Below are positions 49,325 through 55,838 of a stretch of DNA of 64,000 nucleotides, in pieces. The stretch lies in assembly GCA_002306375.1 (NCBI GenBank), contig DBRU01000032.1, forward strand, positions 10,884 to 74,883, in the 5' to 3' direction. Position numbers and translations under genes: made by a program. The first letter of the stretch is position 1, and each line of letters opens with the position of its first letter. The stretch comes from Faecalibacterium sp. UBA1360. Lineage in GTDB: Bacteria > Bacillota > Clostridia > Oscillospirales > Ruminococcaceae. The notes beneath the pieces are model-generated. The model did no database searches, was not told the DNA's origin, and saw only the letters and a list, made by a program, of their open reading frames with translations.

Positions 49325-50656
49325 ATGGCAAAACCGATCGTGGCCATCGTGGGCCGGCCCAATGTGGGCAAGTCCACCATCTTCAACAAACTTACCGGCC
49401 AGCGCATCGCCATCGTGGAAGATACCCCCGGCGTTACCCGGGACCGCATCTTCTGCGACTGCGAATGGACCGGCCACAAGTTTCTGCTGGTGGACACTGG
49501 CGGCATTGAACCCAACATTGATGACGGGCTGCTGGCTCACATGCGTCAGCAGGCCCAGATCGCCATCGATTCCGCCGACTGCATCGTCATGGTCACCGAT
49601 CTGCGCGCCGGCGTGACCCCCCAGGACCACGAGGTCGCCGCCATGCTCATGCGCAGCGGCAAGCCGGTGGTGCTGGCGGTGAACAAGTGCGACAAGATCG
49701 GCGACCCGCCCATGGAGCTGTATGATTTTTACGCCCTGGGTCTGGGCGAACTGGTGCCGGTATCCGGCGTGCACGGGCACGGCACCGGCGATCTGCTGGA
49801 CGCCGTGTGCGCCCACCTGACCTTTGATGACACCGACGCCGAAGAGGACGACCGCATCCCGGTGGCGGTCATCGGCCGCCCCAACGTGGGCAAATCCAGC
49901 CTGATCAACCACATTCTGGGCGAGGACCGCCTGATCGTGGCCAACGAGGCAGGTACCACCCGGGACGCCATCGACACCGAGGTGGAAAACCAGTACGGCA
50001 AGTTCATCTTCACCGACACTGCCGGTCTGCGCAAAAAGGGCAAGGTAGAGGACGGCGTGGAGCGGTTCAGCGTGCTGCGCAGCCTGGCGGCGGTGGAGCG
50101 CAGCCGGGTGTGCGTTATTATGATCGACGCCACCGTGGGCTTTACCGAGCAGGATTCCAAGGTGGCGGGCTATGCTCACGAACAGGGCAAGGCCTGCGTC
50201 ATTGCCGTGAACAAGTGGGACGCTGTGGAGAAGGATACCTACACCATGGACCGCATGCGTAAGGAACTGGAAGAAGCCTTCAGCTTCATGTCCTATGCGC
50301 CCATCGTGTTCATCAGCGCCAAGACCGGCCAGCGCATCGACAAATTGTTCGAGACCATCCAGTTTGTGGACATCCAGAACGGCACCCGTGTGCCCACCGG
50401 CGCGCTGAACGAGATGCTGGCCCGGGCCACGGCCCGGGTGCAGCCGCCTTCGGACAAGGGCAAGCGGCTCAAGATCTTCTATATCACCCAGAGCTCCACC
50501 CGCCCGCCCACGTTCGTCTGCTTTGTGAACCAGAAAGCGCTGTTCCATTTTTCCTATCAGCGGTATATCGAAAACCAGATCCGTGAAAACTTTGGCCTGA
50601 CCGGGACGCCGATACGGATGCTCGTGCGGGAGCACGGCGACGGTTCGGCTCGCTGA
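49325..50656 (+). CDS. der: Ribosome biogenesis GTPase Der (EngA)
   Basis: Has two tandem GTPase domains for 50S assembly. First: G1 GRPNVGKSTIFN, G3 DTGGIEPN and G4 NKCDKIG. Second: G1 GRPNVGKSSLINHI, G3 DTAGLRKKGKVEDGVERFSVLRSLAAVERS and G4 NKWDAVEKD. The KH-like C-terminal domain follows (LKIFYITQSSTRPPTFVCFVN). 443 residues. AAAGGAGGAATG precedes the ATG by 5-6 nt. Confidence 0.98.
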   Translation: MAKPIVAIVGRPNVGKSTIFNKLTGQRIAIVEDTPGVTRDRIFCDCEWTGHKFLLVDTGGIEPNIDDGLLAHMRQQAQIAIDSADCIVMVTDLRAGVTPQDHEVAAMLMRSGKPVVLAVNKCDKIGDPPMELYDFYALGLGELVPVSGVHGHGTGDLLDAVCAHLTFDDTDAEEDDRIPVAVIGRPNVGKSSLINHILGEDRLIVANEAGTTRDAIDTEVENQYGKFIFTDTAGLRKKGKVEDGVERFSVLRSLAAVERSRVCVIMIDATVGFTEQDSKVAGYAHEQGKACVIAVNKWDAVEKDTYTMDRMRKELEEAFSFMSYAPIVFISAKTGQRIDKLFETIQFVDIQNGTRVPTGALNEMLARATARVQPPSDKGKRLKIFYITQSSTRPPTFVCFVNQKALFHFSYQRYIENQIRENFGLTGTPIRMLVREHGDGSAR

Positions 50657-50680
50657 CGGTTTTGTGAGGGAGGAATCATT

Positions 50681-51349
50681 ATGGCATTGAAGCTGATCGC
50701 GGCCTGTGTATTGGCCGCGCTGGAAGGTTATCTTTTGGGCAGTATCGTGTTCGGCATCATGATCTCCAAGGTGTTTTGCCACGATGATGTGCGCACCCAT
50801 GGCAGCGGCAGCGCCGGCATGACCAACATGCTGCGCACCTACGGCGCGGCGGCGGGCGCGGCCACCGCCATCGGCGACGTGGCCAAGGGCGCGGTGGCCG
50901 TGCTCATTGGCCAGTGGCTGTTCGCGGCGCTGGTGCCCCAGTTCGAACCCGCCTGCGGGGCGTATCTGGCGGCCATTTTTGCGGCCATTGGCCACATGAA
51001 GCCCGCCTGGTTCGGATTCCACGGCGGCAAGGGCGTGCTGGTTTGCGGCGGCGCGATCCTGGCCTTGCAGCCCCTGGTGTTTCTTGCGCTGGTGGTCATT
51101 TTCTGCATCGAATTTGCCATCACCCGCATCGTGTCCCTGGGCAGCATCATTGTGGCGGCGTTGTACCCGGTGCTGACGCTGTGCTTCTGGGCCTGGCACG
51201 GCGCTGACGTGCCCACGCTGGTGTTCATCGGCATTTGCAGCGCCATCATGGCCTTTATGGTCATTTACATGCACCGCTCTAACATCCAGCGCCTGCGGGA
51301 GGGCACCGAGTACCGCTTCGGACAAAAGAAAAAGGACGGCGGCAAGTAA
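50681..51349 (+). CDS. plsY: Acyl-phosphate:glycerol-3-phosphate acyltransferase
   Basis: A polytopic enzyme making lysophosphatidic acid from acyl-phosphate. The three PlsY motifs are seen: LLGSIVFGIMI with the following HGSGSAGMTNMLRTYG, the GDVAKGAVAV loop and FHGGKGV. 222 residues with a basic C-terminal tail. It follows der by 24 nt, as in other Bacillota, but gpsA, the next gene in many genomes, is missing. Confidence 0.95.
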   Translation: MALKLIAACVLAALEGYLLGSIVFGIMISKVFCHDDVRTHGSGSAGMTNMLRTYGAAAGAATAIGDVAKGAVAVLIGQWLFAALVPQFEPACGAYLAAIFAAIGHMKPAWFGFHGGKGVLVCGGAILALQPLVFLALVVIFCIEFAITRIVSLGSIIVAALYPVLTLCFWAWHGADVPTLVFIGICSAIMAFMVIYMHRSNIQRLREGTEYRFGQKKKDGGK

Positions 51350-51385
51350 ACGCCGCTCCGCGCCTTGCGCACAAGTTGATATCAC

Positions 51386-51438
51386 AAACAGCACCGGGCC
51401 GAACCCCGCCAACGCGGGGAACGGCCCGGTGCTGTTTT
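51386..51438. terminator. Bidirectional terminator between plsY and the FMN enzyme gene
   Basis: AAACAGCACCGGGCCG (51386-51401) pairs with CGGCCCGGTGCTGTTT (51422-51437) across an inner CCCCGC/GCGGGG hairpin. Confidence 0.9.
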
Positions 51439-51451
51439 GTCTATGCAAGGG

Positions 51452-52465
51452 TCACAGGCGCACCATATGGGGGGTGATGTCAGCCAGGGTCTTTGCGCCG
51501 CACATGGCCATGGTGTCGGCCAGCTCGGCGGCCAGCTGGTCCACATAGGCCTTTACGCCGTCGGCCCCGGCGCCGTACACGGCGGTCACGAAGGGCCGGG
51601 CGATCAGCACCGCGTCGGCGCCCAGCGCCAGGGCGCGGAACACGTCCAATCCTGTGCGGATACCGCCGTCCACCAGCACCAGAGCCCGCTTGTTCACGGC
51701 CTTGGCGATCTCGGGCAGGACCTGGGCGGTGGCGGGGGTGCCGTCCAAAACGCGGCCGCCGTGGTTGGACACCACGATGCCGGCAGCTCCGGCCTGCACA
51801 GCCTTTTCGGCCCCCTTGACGGTCATCACACCCTTGACGATGAAGGGCACGCCGGAATCCCGGATGATGCCGCTCAATTCCTCCACGGTCTTGCTGCCCG
51901 CGGGCGGGTCCAGATCCTTCAAAAAGGGCAGGCCTGCGGCGTCGATGTCCATGGCTGCCGCAAAAGCGCCCGACTGGCGTACCAGGGCCATCTTTTTGGC
52001 GACCGTGGCGGCGTCCCAGGGCTTGACGGTGGGCACGCCGAAGCCGCCGTTTTGCCCGATGGCCCGGCAGGCGGCCTCCATCACGGCGGGGTTGGTACCG
52101 TCGCCCGTAAAGGCCAGGATGCCCGCATCCCGGCAGGCCGGCACCAGAATGTCGTTGTAGGCCAGGTCATCGTATTTGGCGCCGTAGTGCAGCTGTACGG
52201 CCCCTACGGGCCCCGCGAACACGGGCAGCTTGAAGGTATGCCCCAGCAGCGTGCAGCTGGTGTTCGGTGCGCCGGGCTCGCACAGGGTATCCATGTTCAC
52301 GTGTACGGCCTGCCAGGCCGCGTAGTTGCGGATGGCGCAGTCGCCCACACCCTTGGCGCCCGGCCCCGGGATGGTCCCGCGGCAGGCGCGGCCGTCGCAC
52401 ACGGGGCAGGCTTTGCAGGGCCCCATCTGGCCCCGGGCCCGGTCGGCAATGTCCTTGTATGTCAT
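51452..52465 (-). CDS. FMN-dependent alpha-hydroxyacid oxidase/dehydrogenase family protein
   Basis: 337 residues of a TIM-barrel flavoenzyme. FMN-site features: PFIVKGVMTVKGAEKAV, the active-site IVVSNHGGRVLDGTPAT and LVDGGIRTGLDVFRALALGADAVLIARP. An N-terminal Cys cluster (GPCKACPVCDGRACRG) is common in clostridial relatives and may bind metal. Substrate could be L-lactate or another 2-hydroxyacid. Two ATGs compete. The ATG at 52474 is only 2 nt from AAGGAG, whereas the one at 52465 is 11 nt away, so I chose 52465. Confidence 0.85.
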   Translation of the reverse strand: MTYKDIADRARGQMGPCKACPVCDGRACRGTIPGPGAKGVGDCAIRNYAAWQAVHVNMDTLCEPGAPNTSCTLLGHTFKLPVFAGPVGAVQLHYGAKYDDLAYNDILVPACRDAGILAFTGDGTNPAVMEAACRAIGQNGGFGVPTVKPWDAATVAKKMALVRQSGAFAAAMDIDAAGLPFLKDLDPPAGSKTVEELSGIIRDSGVPFIVKGVMTVKGAEKAVQAGAAGIVVSNHGGRVLDGTPATAQVLPEIAKAVNKRALVLVDGGIRTGLDVFRALALGADAVLIARPFVTAVYGAGADGVKAYVDQLAAELADTMAMCGAKTLADITPHMVRL

Positions 52466-52612
52466 GGCAAACATCTCTCCTTATGTTGGCTATCTATGCC
52501 TAATACTACGCCTTTTTGAAAGCGAACGCAAGCCGCGGGCGCTCTTTTCTTTTTGCCGTCGGTGTGCTATGCTAGAAACGGCGGTCACACACCGCAGGAA
52601 AGGAACAGCGCC

Positions 52613-54301
52613 ATGAAATTTTCTCAAATGCCTTATCAGCGCCCCGACCTGGACAAGGTCCTGGCCGGCTGCGCCGATTTTGCCGCGCGCCTGGCCGCGG
52701 CCGACAGCGGGGAAGACCTTGTCCGTCTTTACCGGGAGGAAAACGCCTTTCTCTCCCACTACCGCACGGCCCAGGTGCTGGCCAACATCCACTATACCCA
52801 GGACACCCGGGACAAGGCCTGGGTGGCGGAGCAGGACTGGTTCGACGCCAATGGTCCCGCCGTGGCCAAGGCCGAGACCGACATCGCCCGGGCCATTTTG
52901 TCCAACCCCCATGCCGACGCCCTGGCGGCCGCTTTTGGATCTACCGTGCTGCCCACCCTGAAAAACCGGGTGTTGTCCATGGACGAGCGCACGGTGGCCC
53001 TTCAGCAGGAGGAGAACGCCCTGACCAGCGCCTACCAGCGCCTGTACGGCGGCGCGCTGGTGGAGCTGGACGGCAAGCAGCTGACCATCCCCCAGCTGAC
53101 GCCCTACAAGCAAAGCACCGATCCCGCCATGCGCCGGGCTGCCTATGAGGCCGAGGCCGGGTATTTTGACGCTCACCGGGCCGAGTTCGACGACCTGTAT
53201 GACCGCCTGGTGAAGAACCGTACCCGGCAGGCGCACATTCTGGGCTACAAGGATTACAGTGAGCTGAGCTATGTCCGCATGAACCGCATCGGCTACGGCG
53301 CCAAAGAAGTGGCGGCCTTCCGCAGTGAAGTGGCGGAACAGGTGGTGCCCATGCTGCGCCGTATGCTGGACCTGCGCGCTAAGCGCACCGGCATCGAGCA
53401 CCCGATGTTCTGGGATTCCGCCGTCAGCTTTGCCGACGGCAACCCCGTGCCCCACGGCGCCTACGACGAACTGATGGCCGGCGCCAAGCAGATGTACCAT
53501 GAACTGAGCCCCGTCACCGGCGAGTTCATCGACTTCATGCAGCAAAATGAGATGTTCGACGTCATGAGCCGCCCGGGTAAGATGACCGGCGGGTATGAGG
53601 AGATCATCCCCGACCACAAGGCCCCCTTCATCTTCGCCAACTGGAACGGTACCTCCGGGGACGTGGACGTGCTGACCCACGAGGCCGGCCACGCCCTGGA
53701 AGCCTACCTGGCCGCCCGCACCGACATCCCTGAGGAATTGCAGTGCCCCGGCATGGAAAGCGCCGAGATCCACTCCATGTCCATGGAGTTCCTCACCGCA
53801 CCCTGGCATCACTTGTTCTTTGGCCCCGACACCGACAAATACGAGCTCTATCACGCCGAGGACAACTTCGTCTTTTTGCCCTACGGCTGCATGGTGGACG
53901 AGTTCCAGCATATCGTCTACCAAAACCCCGGCCTGACGCCGGAACAGCGCAACGCCCAGTGGCTCAAGCTGGAAGAAAAGTACCGTCCATGGAACGATTT
54001 CGGCGACCTGCCCTTTTATGGTCGGGGCGCGGGCTGGCAGCGCCAGCTGCATATCTATGAGTGCCCCTTCTACTACATCGACTATTGCCTGGCCACGGTC
54101 ATCGCGCTGCAATTTTTCATTGCGGGGCTGCACGACCACGCCGACGCCTGGCAGCGCTACCTGCGCCTGACCCGCCTGGCAGGCACGGCCTCCTATGCCG
54201 AACTGGCCCAAGCCGCCGGCATGAAGGTGCCTTTCACCAAGGGCAGCCTGACCGATCTTTCCAAGGAAGTGTTTGCCTGGATCGAAGCCCATCAGATCTG
54301 A
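52613..54301 (+). CDS. M3 family oligoendopeptidase (PepF-like)
   Basis: A cytosolic zinc peptidase for short peptides; 562 residues. The HExxH motif is in DVDVLTHEAGHALEAYLA (near 365), with the third ligand region MESAEIHSMSMEFLT 25 residues on. FADGNPVPHGAYDELM and FYGRGAGWQRQLHIYECPFYYIDYCLA fit the family core. AGGAAAGGAAC precedes the ATG. An extended -10 (TGCTATGCT) at 52565-52573 may be its promoter. Confidence 0.94.
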   Translation: MKFSQMPYQRPDLDKVLAGCADFAARLAAADSGEDLVRLYREENAFLSHYRTAQVLANIHYTQDTRDKAWVAEQDWFDANGPAVAKAETDIARAILSNPHADALAAAFGSTVLPTLKNRVLSMDERTVALQQEENALTSAYQRLYGGALVELDGKQLTIPQLTPYKQSTDPAMRRAAYEAEAGYFDAHRAEFDDLYDRLVKNRTRQAHILGYKDYSELSYVRMNRIGYGAKEVAAFRSEVAEQVVPMLRRMLDLRAKRTGIEHPMFWDSAVSFADGNPVPHGAYDELMAGAKQMYHELSPVTGEFIDFMQQNEMFDVMSRPGKMTGGYEEIIPDHKAPFIFANWNGTSGDVDVLTHEAGHALEAYLAARTDIPEELQCPGMESAEIHSMSMEFLTAPWHHLFFGPDTDKYELYHAEDNFVFLPYGCMVDEFQHIVYQNPGLTPEQRNAQWLKLEEKYRPWNDFGDLPFYGRGAGWQRQLHIYECPFYYIDYCLATVIALQFFIAGLHDHADAWQRYLRLTRLAGTASYAELAQAAGMKVPFTKGSLTDLSKEVFAWIEAHQI

Positions 54302-54423
54302 CTTGGGCAAAAAAAGCGCGCCTGTGCGGCGGATTTTTCCGCTGCGCGGGCGTGCTTTTCTTTTTGGCAAAAAATTCGGGGCAGGGAAGTATCCATTGCC
54401 CGGAAAAATATGTTTACACGGGG

Positions 54424-54452
54424 TTGACAGAGAAGCTCCCGTATGATATATT
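54424..54452 (+). promoter_or_regulatory. Promoter of the candidate metal-regulated small RNA
   Basis: TTGACA (54424-54429) and TATATT (54447-54452), 17-nt spacer. The expected start near 54459 lies at the edge of operator A, so a bound repressor would block it. Confidence 0.72.
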
Positions 54453-54460
54453 GTTCTTGA

Positions 54461-54478
54461 AGTTAGTTAATACTAACT
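54461..54478. promoter_or_regulatory. Operator A, DtxR/MntR-type palindrome
   Basis: AGTTAGTTAATACTAACT: 7-bp perfect arms around 4 nt, containing TTAG-N6-CTAA shared with the other sites of this locus. Confidence 0.72.
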
Positions 54479-54593
54479 ATTGTGCGGCCTTCCCGAAAAG
54501 CAAGCCGACGGCTGCGCCTTATCAAACTATGTCCATGCCTGAAAAGAACGCCTCAGCCATTTGCGGTCTTTTGAAAAGGCATTCCGAATCAGC

Positions 54594-54634
54594 AAAACCG
54601 GCGCCCGTGTTCTCTCCGTGCGGGCGCCGGTTTT
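54594..54634. terminator. Bidirectional terminator shared by the candidate RNA and the repressor gene
   Basis: AAAACCGGCGCCCG (54594-54607) and CGGGCGCCGGTTTT (54621-54634) form a perfect 14-bp stem with T residues at either end depending on strand. Confidence 0.9.
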
Positions 54635-54683
54635 GTTTGCGGTAAAAAAGATCCCCGTCGGCAGCGGGGCCGGCGGGGGAGGT

Positions 54684-55061
54684 TCAGGCTTCGGGGAAGT
54701 GCTCGGCCGCATAGGCGGCCAGTTTGTCGAAGGTCTCGGGGCTCAGGTCATGCTCAATGCGGCAGGCGTCCTGAGCGGCCACTTCCTCGCTGACGCCCAG
54801 CGCTTTCAGGATGCGGGTCAACAGCTTGTGACGCTGGTAAATGCGATTGGCGATCTCATATCCGGGGGTCTCCAGGGTGATGCAGCCGTTGCCGTCCATG
54901 GAAATGTAGCCGGCCTGACGCAGATTCTTCATGGCAACGCTGACGCTGGGCTTCGAGAAGCCCAGCTCGTTGGCGATATCGATGGAATGGACTTCGCCTT
55001 TCTGCTCGCGGATCATCAGAATCTTTTCCAGGTAATCCTCAGCCGATTGGTGAATCTTCAT
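54684..55061 (-). CDS. DtxR/MntR-family metal-dependent transcriptional repressor
   Basis: 125 residues. The N-terminal winged helix (SAEDYLEKILMIREQKGEVHSIDIANELGFSKPSVSVAMKNLRQAGYI) and the metal-binding dimerisation helices (HKLLTRILKALGVSEEVAAQDACRIEHDLSPETFDKL) are clear. The SH3-like third domain is missing, as in MntR and the short clostridial forms. Beside feoAAB it is probably an iron-sensing repressor, although manganese cannot be excluded. Operator B overlaps its own promoter, so autoregulation is likely. ATG at 55061 follows a GAGGCG-like site. Confidence 0.93.
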   Translation of the reverse strand: MKIHQSAEDYLEKILMIREQKGEVHSIDIANELGFSKPSVSVAMKNLRQAGYISMDGNGCITLETPGYEIANRIYQRHKLLTRILKALGVSEEVAAQDACRIEHDLSPETFDKLAAYAAEHFPEA

Positions 55062-55094
55062 AAAAAACGCCTCACTTTATTTGGTTACAGGTAA

Positions 55095-55123
55095 AGATTA
55101 GCACAAACTAACTAAAATTGCAA
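55095..55123 (-). promoter_or_regulatory. Putative promoter of the repressor gene
   Basis: Minus-strand TTGCAA (55123-55118) and TAATCT (55100-55095), 17-nt spacer; the -10 is poor. Operator B covers spacer and -10. Confidence 0.45.
55096..55113. promoter_or_regulatory. Operator B, DtxR/MntR-type palindrome
   Basis: GATTAGCACAAACTAACT contains TTAG (55098-55101), N6 and CTAA (55108-55111); the outer bases are less symmetric than in the other sites. Confidence 0.6.
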
Positions 55124-55132
55124 GGAAAAGTA

Positions 55133-55161
55133 TTGACATTGGCGGTTAGCGGTGGTAAACT
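55133..55161 (+). promoter_or_regulatory. feo operon promoter
   Basis: TTGACA (55133-55138) and TAAACT (55156-55161), 17-nt spacer. A GGTTAGC half-site (55144-55150) sits in the spacer and operator D just after the expected start. Confidence 0.68.
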
Positions 55162-55175
55162 GCAACTGATTCAGC

Positions 55176-55193
55176 GGTTAGTGCATTCTAACC
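55176..55193. promoter_or_regulatory. Operator D, DtxR/MntR-type palindrome of the feo operon
   Basis: GGTTAGTGCATTCTAACC has perfect 6-bp arms and the TTAG-N6-CTAA core, placed at about +8 to +25 of the feo transcript. Confidence 0.72.
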
Positions 55194-55246
55194 ATACGGC
55201 CGCGCGCAGTTTCGCGCGCCAGAACAGGAGGAAGGGGCGCCAAGAG

Positions 55247-55462
55247 ATGATGCCGATCACCATGGGCAAAACCGGCGAGACATACACGATCAAAAAGATC
55301 ACCGGCAAAGACGAGGTGCGCCAGCACCTGGCCGAACTGGGGTTTGTGATGGAGGCCCGGATCACCGTCATCAACGAGATCGCAGGCAATTTGATTTTGC
55401 AGGTCAAAGAGAGCCGCGTCGCTCTGGATAAAACCATGGCGAATCGGATTCTGGTAGGGTAA
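55247..55462 (+). CDS. feoA: FeoA domain protein, first copy
   Basis: 71 residues forming an SH3-like fold: GETYTIKKITGKDEVRQHLAELGFVMEARITVINEIAGNLILQVKESRVALDKTMANRILV. The glycine and leucine-glycine positions (LAELGF) match FeoA. It is an accessory of ferrous-iron transport through FeoB. Two adjacent ATGs exist (55247, 55250); AGGAGGAAGGGG lies 10-13 nt before. First gene of the operon. Confidence 0.92.
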   Translation: MMPITMGKTGETYTIKKITGKDEVRQHLAELGFVMEARITVINEIAGNLILQVKESRVALDKTMANRILVG

Positions 55463-55514
55463 AGCGGGCGTTGCCCCGCTGCACAATACAGCGAACATGG
55501 AGGAGGAATCCGCA

Positions 55515-55736
55515 ATGAAAACATTGAAAGACGCAAAGGTGGGCGAAACAGTCACCGTGGCTAGAGTCCACGGCGAAGGGCCGGTGCGCCGGCGCATCAT
55601 GGATATGGGGCTGACCAAAGGCGTTCAGGTGCTGGTGCGCAAGGTGGCGCCGTTGGGCGATCCGATGGAACTGAACATCCGCGGGTACGAGCTCAGCGTG
55701 CGAAAAGCGGATGCCGAAATGGTCGAACTGGTTTGA
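55515..55736 (+). CDS. feoA: FeoA domain protein, second copy
   Basis: 73 residues: LKDAKVGETVTVARVHGEGPVRRRIMDMGLTKGVQVLVRKVAPLGDPMELNIRGYELSVRKADAEMVEL. This copy is closer to canonical FeoA (R-R-R-I-M-D-M-G-L and PLGDP) than the first. The pair therefore looks diverged rather than recently duplicated. AGGAGGAAT precedes the ATG. 102 nt containing operator E separate it from feoB. Confidence 0.95.
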   Translation: MKTLKDAKVGETVTVARVHGEGPVRRRIMDMGLTKGVQVLVRKVAPLGDPMELNIRGYELSVRKADAEMVELV

Positions 55737-55773
55737 GGCAGGCGGTGAATCACCGCCTTATTTCAGGGTTGGT

Positions 55774-55791
55774 GGTTAGCTTTTGCTAACC
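55774..55791. promoter_or_regulatory. Operator E, internal palindrome before feoB
   Basis: GGTTAGCTTTTGCTAACC has perfect 7-bp arms and the TTAG-N6-CTAA core. It lies inside the operon, 48 nt before feoB. I saw no clear promoter beside it; as RNA it could also fold into a hairpin. Confidence 0.65.
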
Positions 55792-55838
55792 TTCGCGCCA
55801 CGGCGCGCCGCCCGCCAAAGAAAAGGGGTAACATCGAA

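Larger units (their letters stand above)
54459..54640 (+). ncRNA. Candidate metal-responsive small RNA
   Basis: The unit has a consensus promoter, a perfect DtxR-type palindrome over the transcript start and a strong terminator. The predicted RNA is about 180 nt. No open frame inside has a ribosome site: the only ATG-started frame (from 54524) lacks one and ends inside the terminator. By analogy with iron-repressed small RNAs such as RyhB and FsrA, I infer a regulatory RNA made when the metal is scarce. Targets are unknown, and expression has not been shown. Confidence 0.55.

Noticed and set aside
49295..51448. A 717-codon minus-strand open frame opposite der and plsY
   Set aside because: Der and PlsY are unambiguous on the plus strand; the antisense product has no domain-like features.
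54524..54645. A short ATG-started frame (about 40 codons) inside the candidate small RNA
   Set aside because: No ribosome site precedes it, and its last third lies in the terminator stem, so translation is unlikely.
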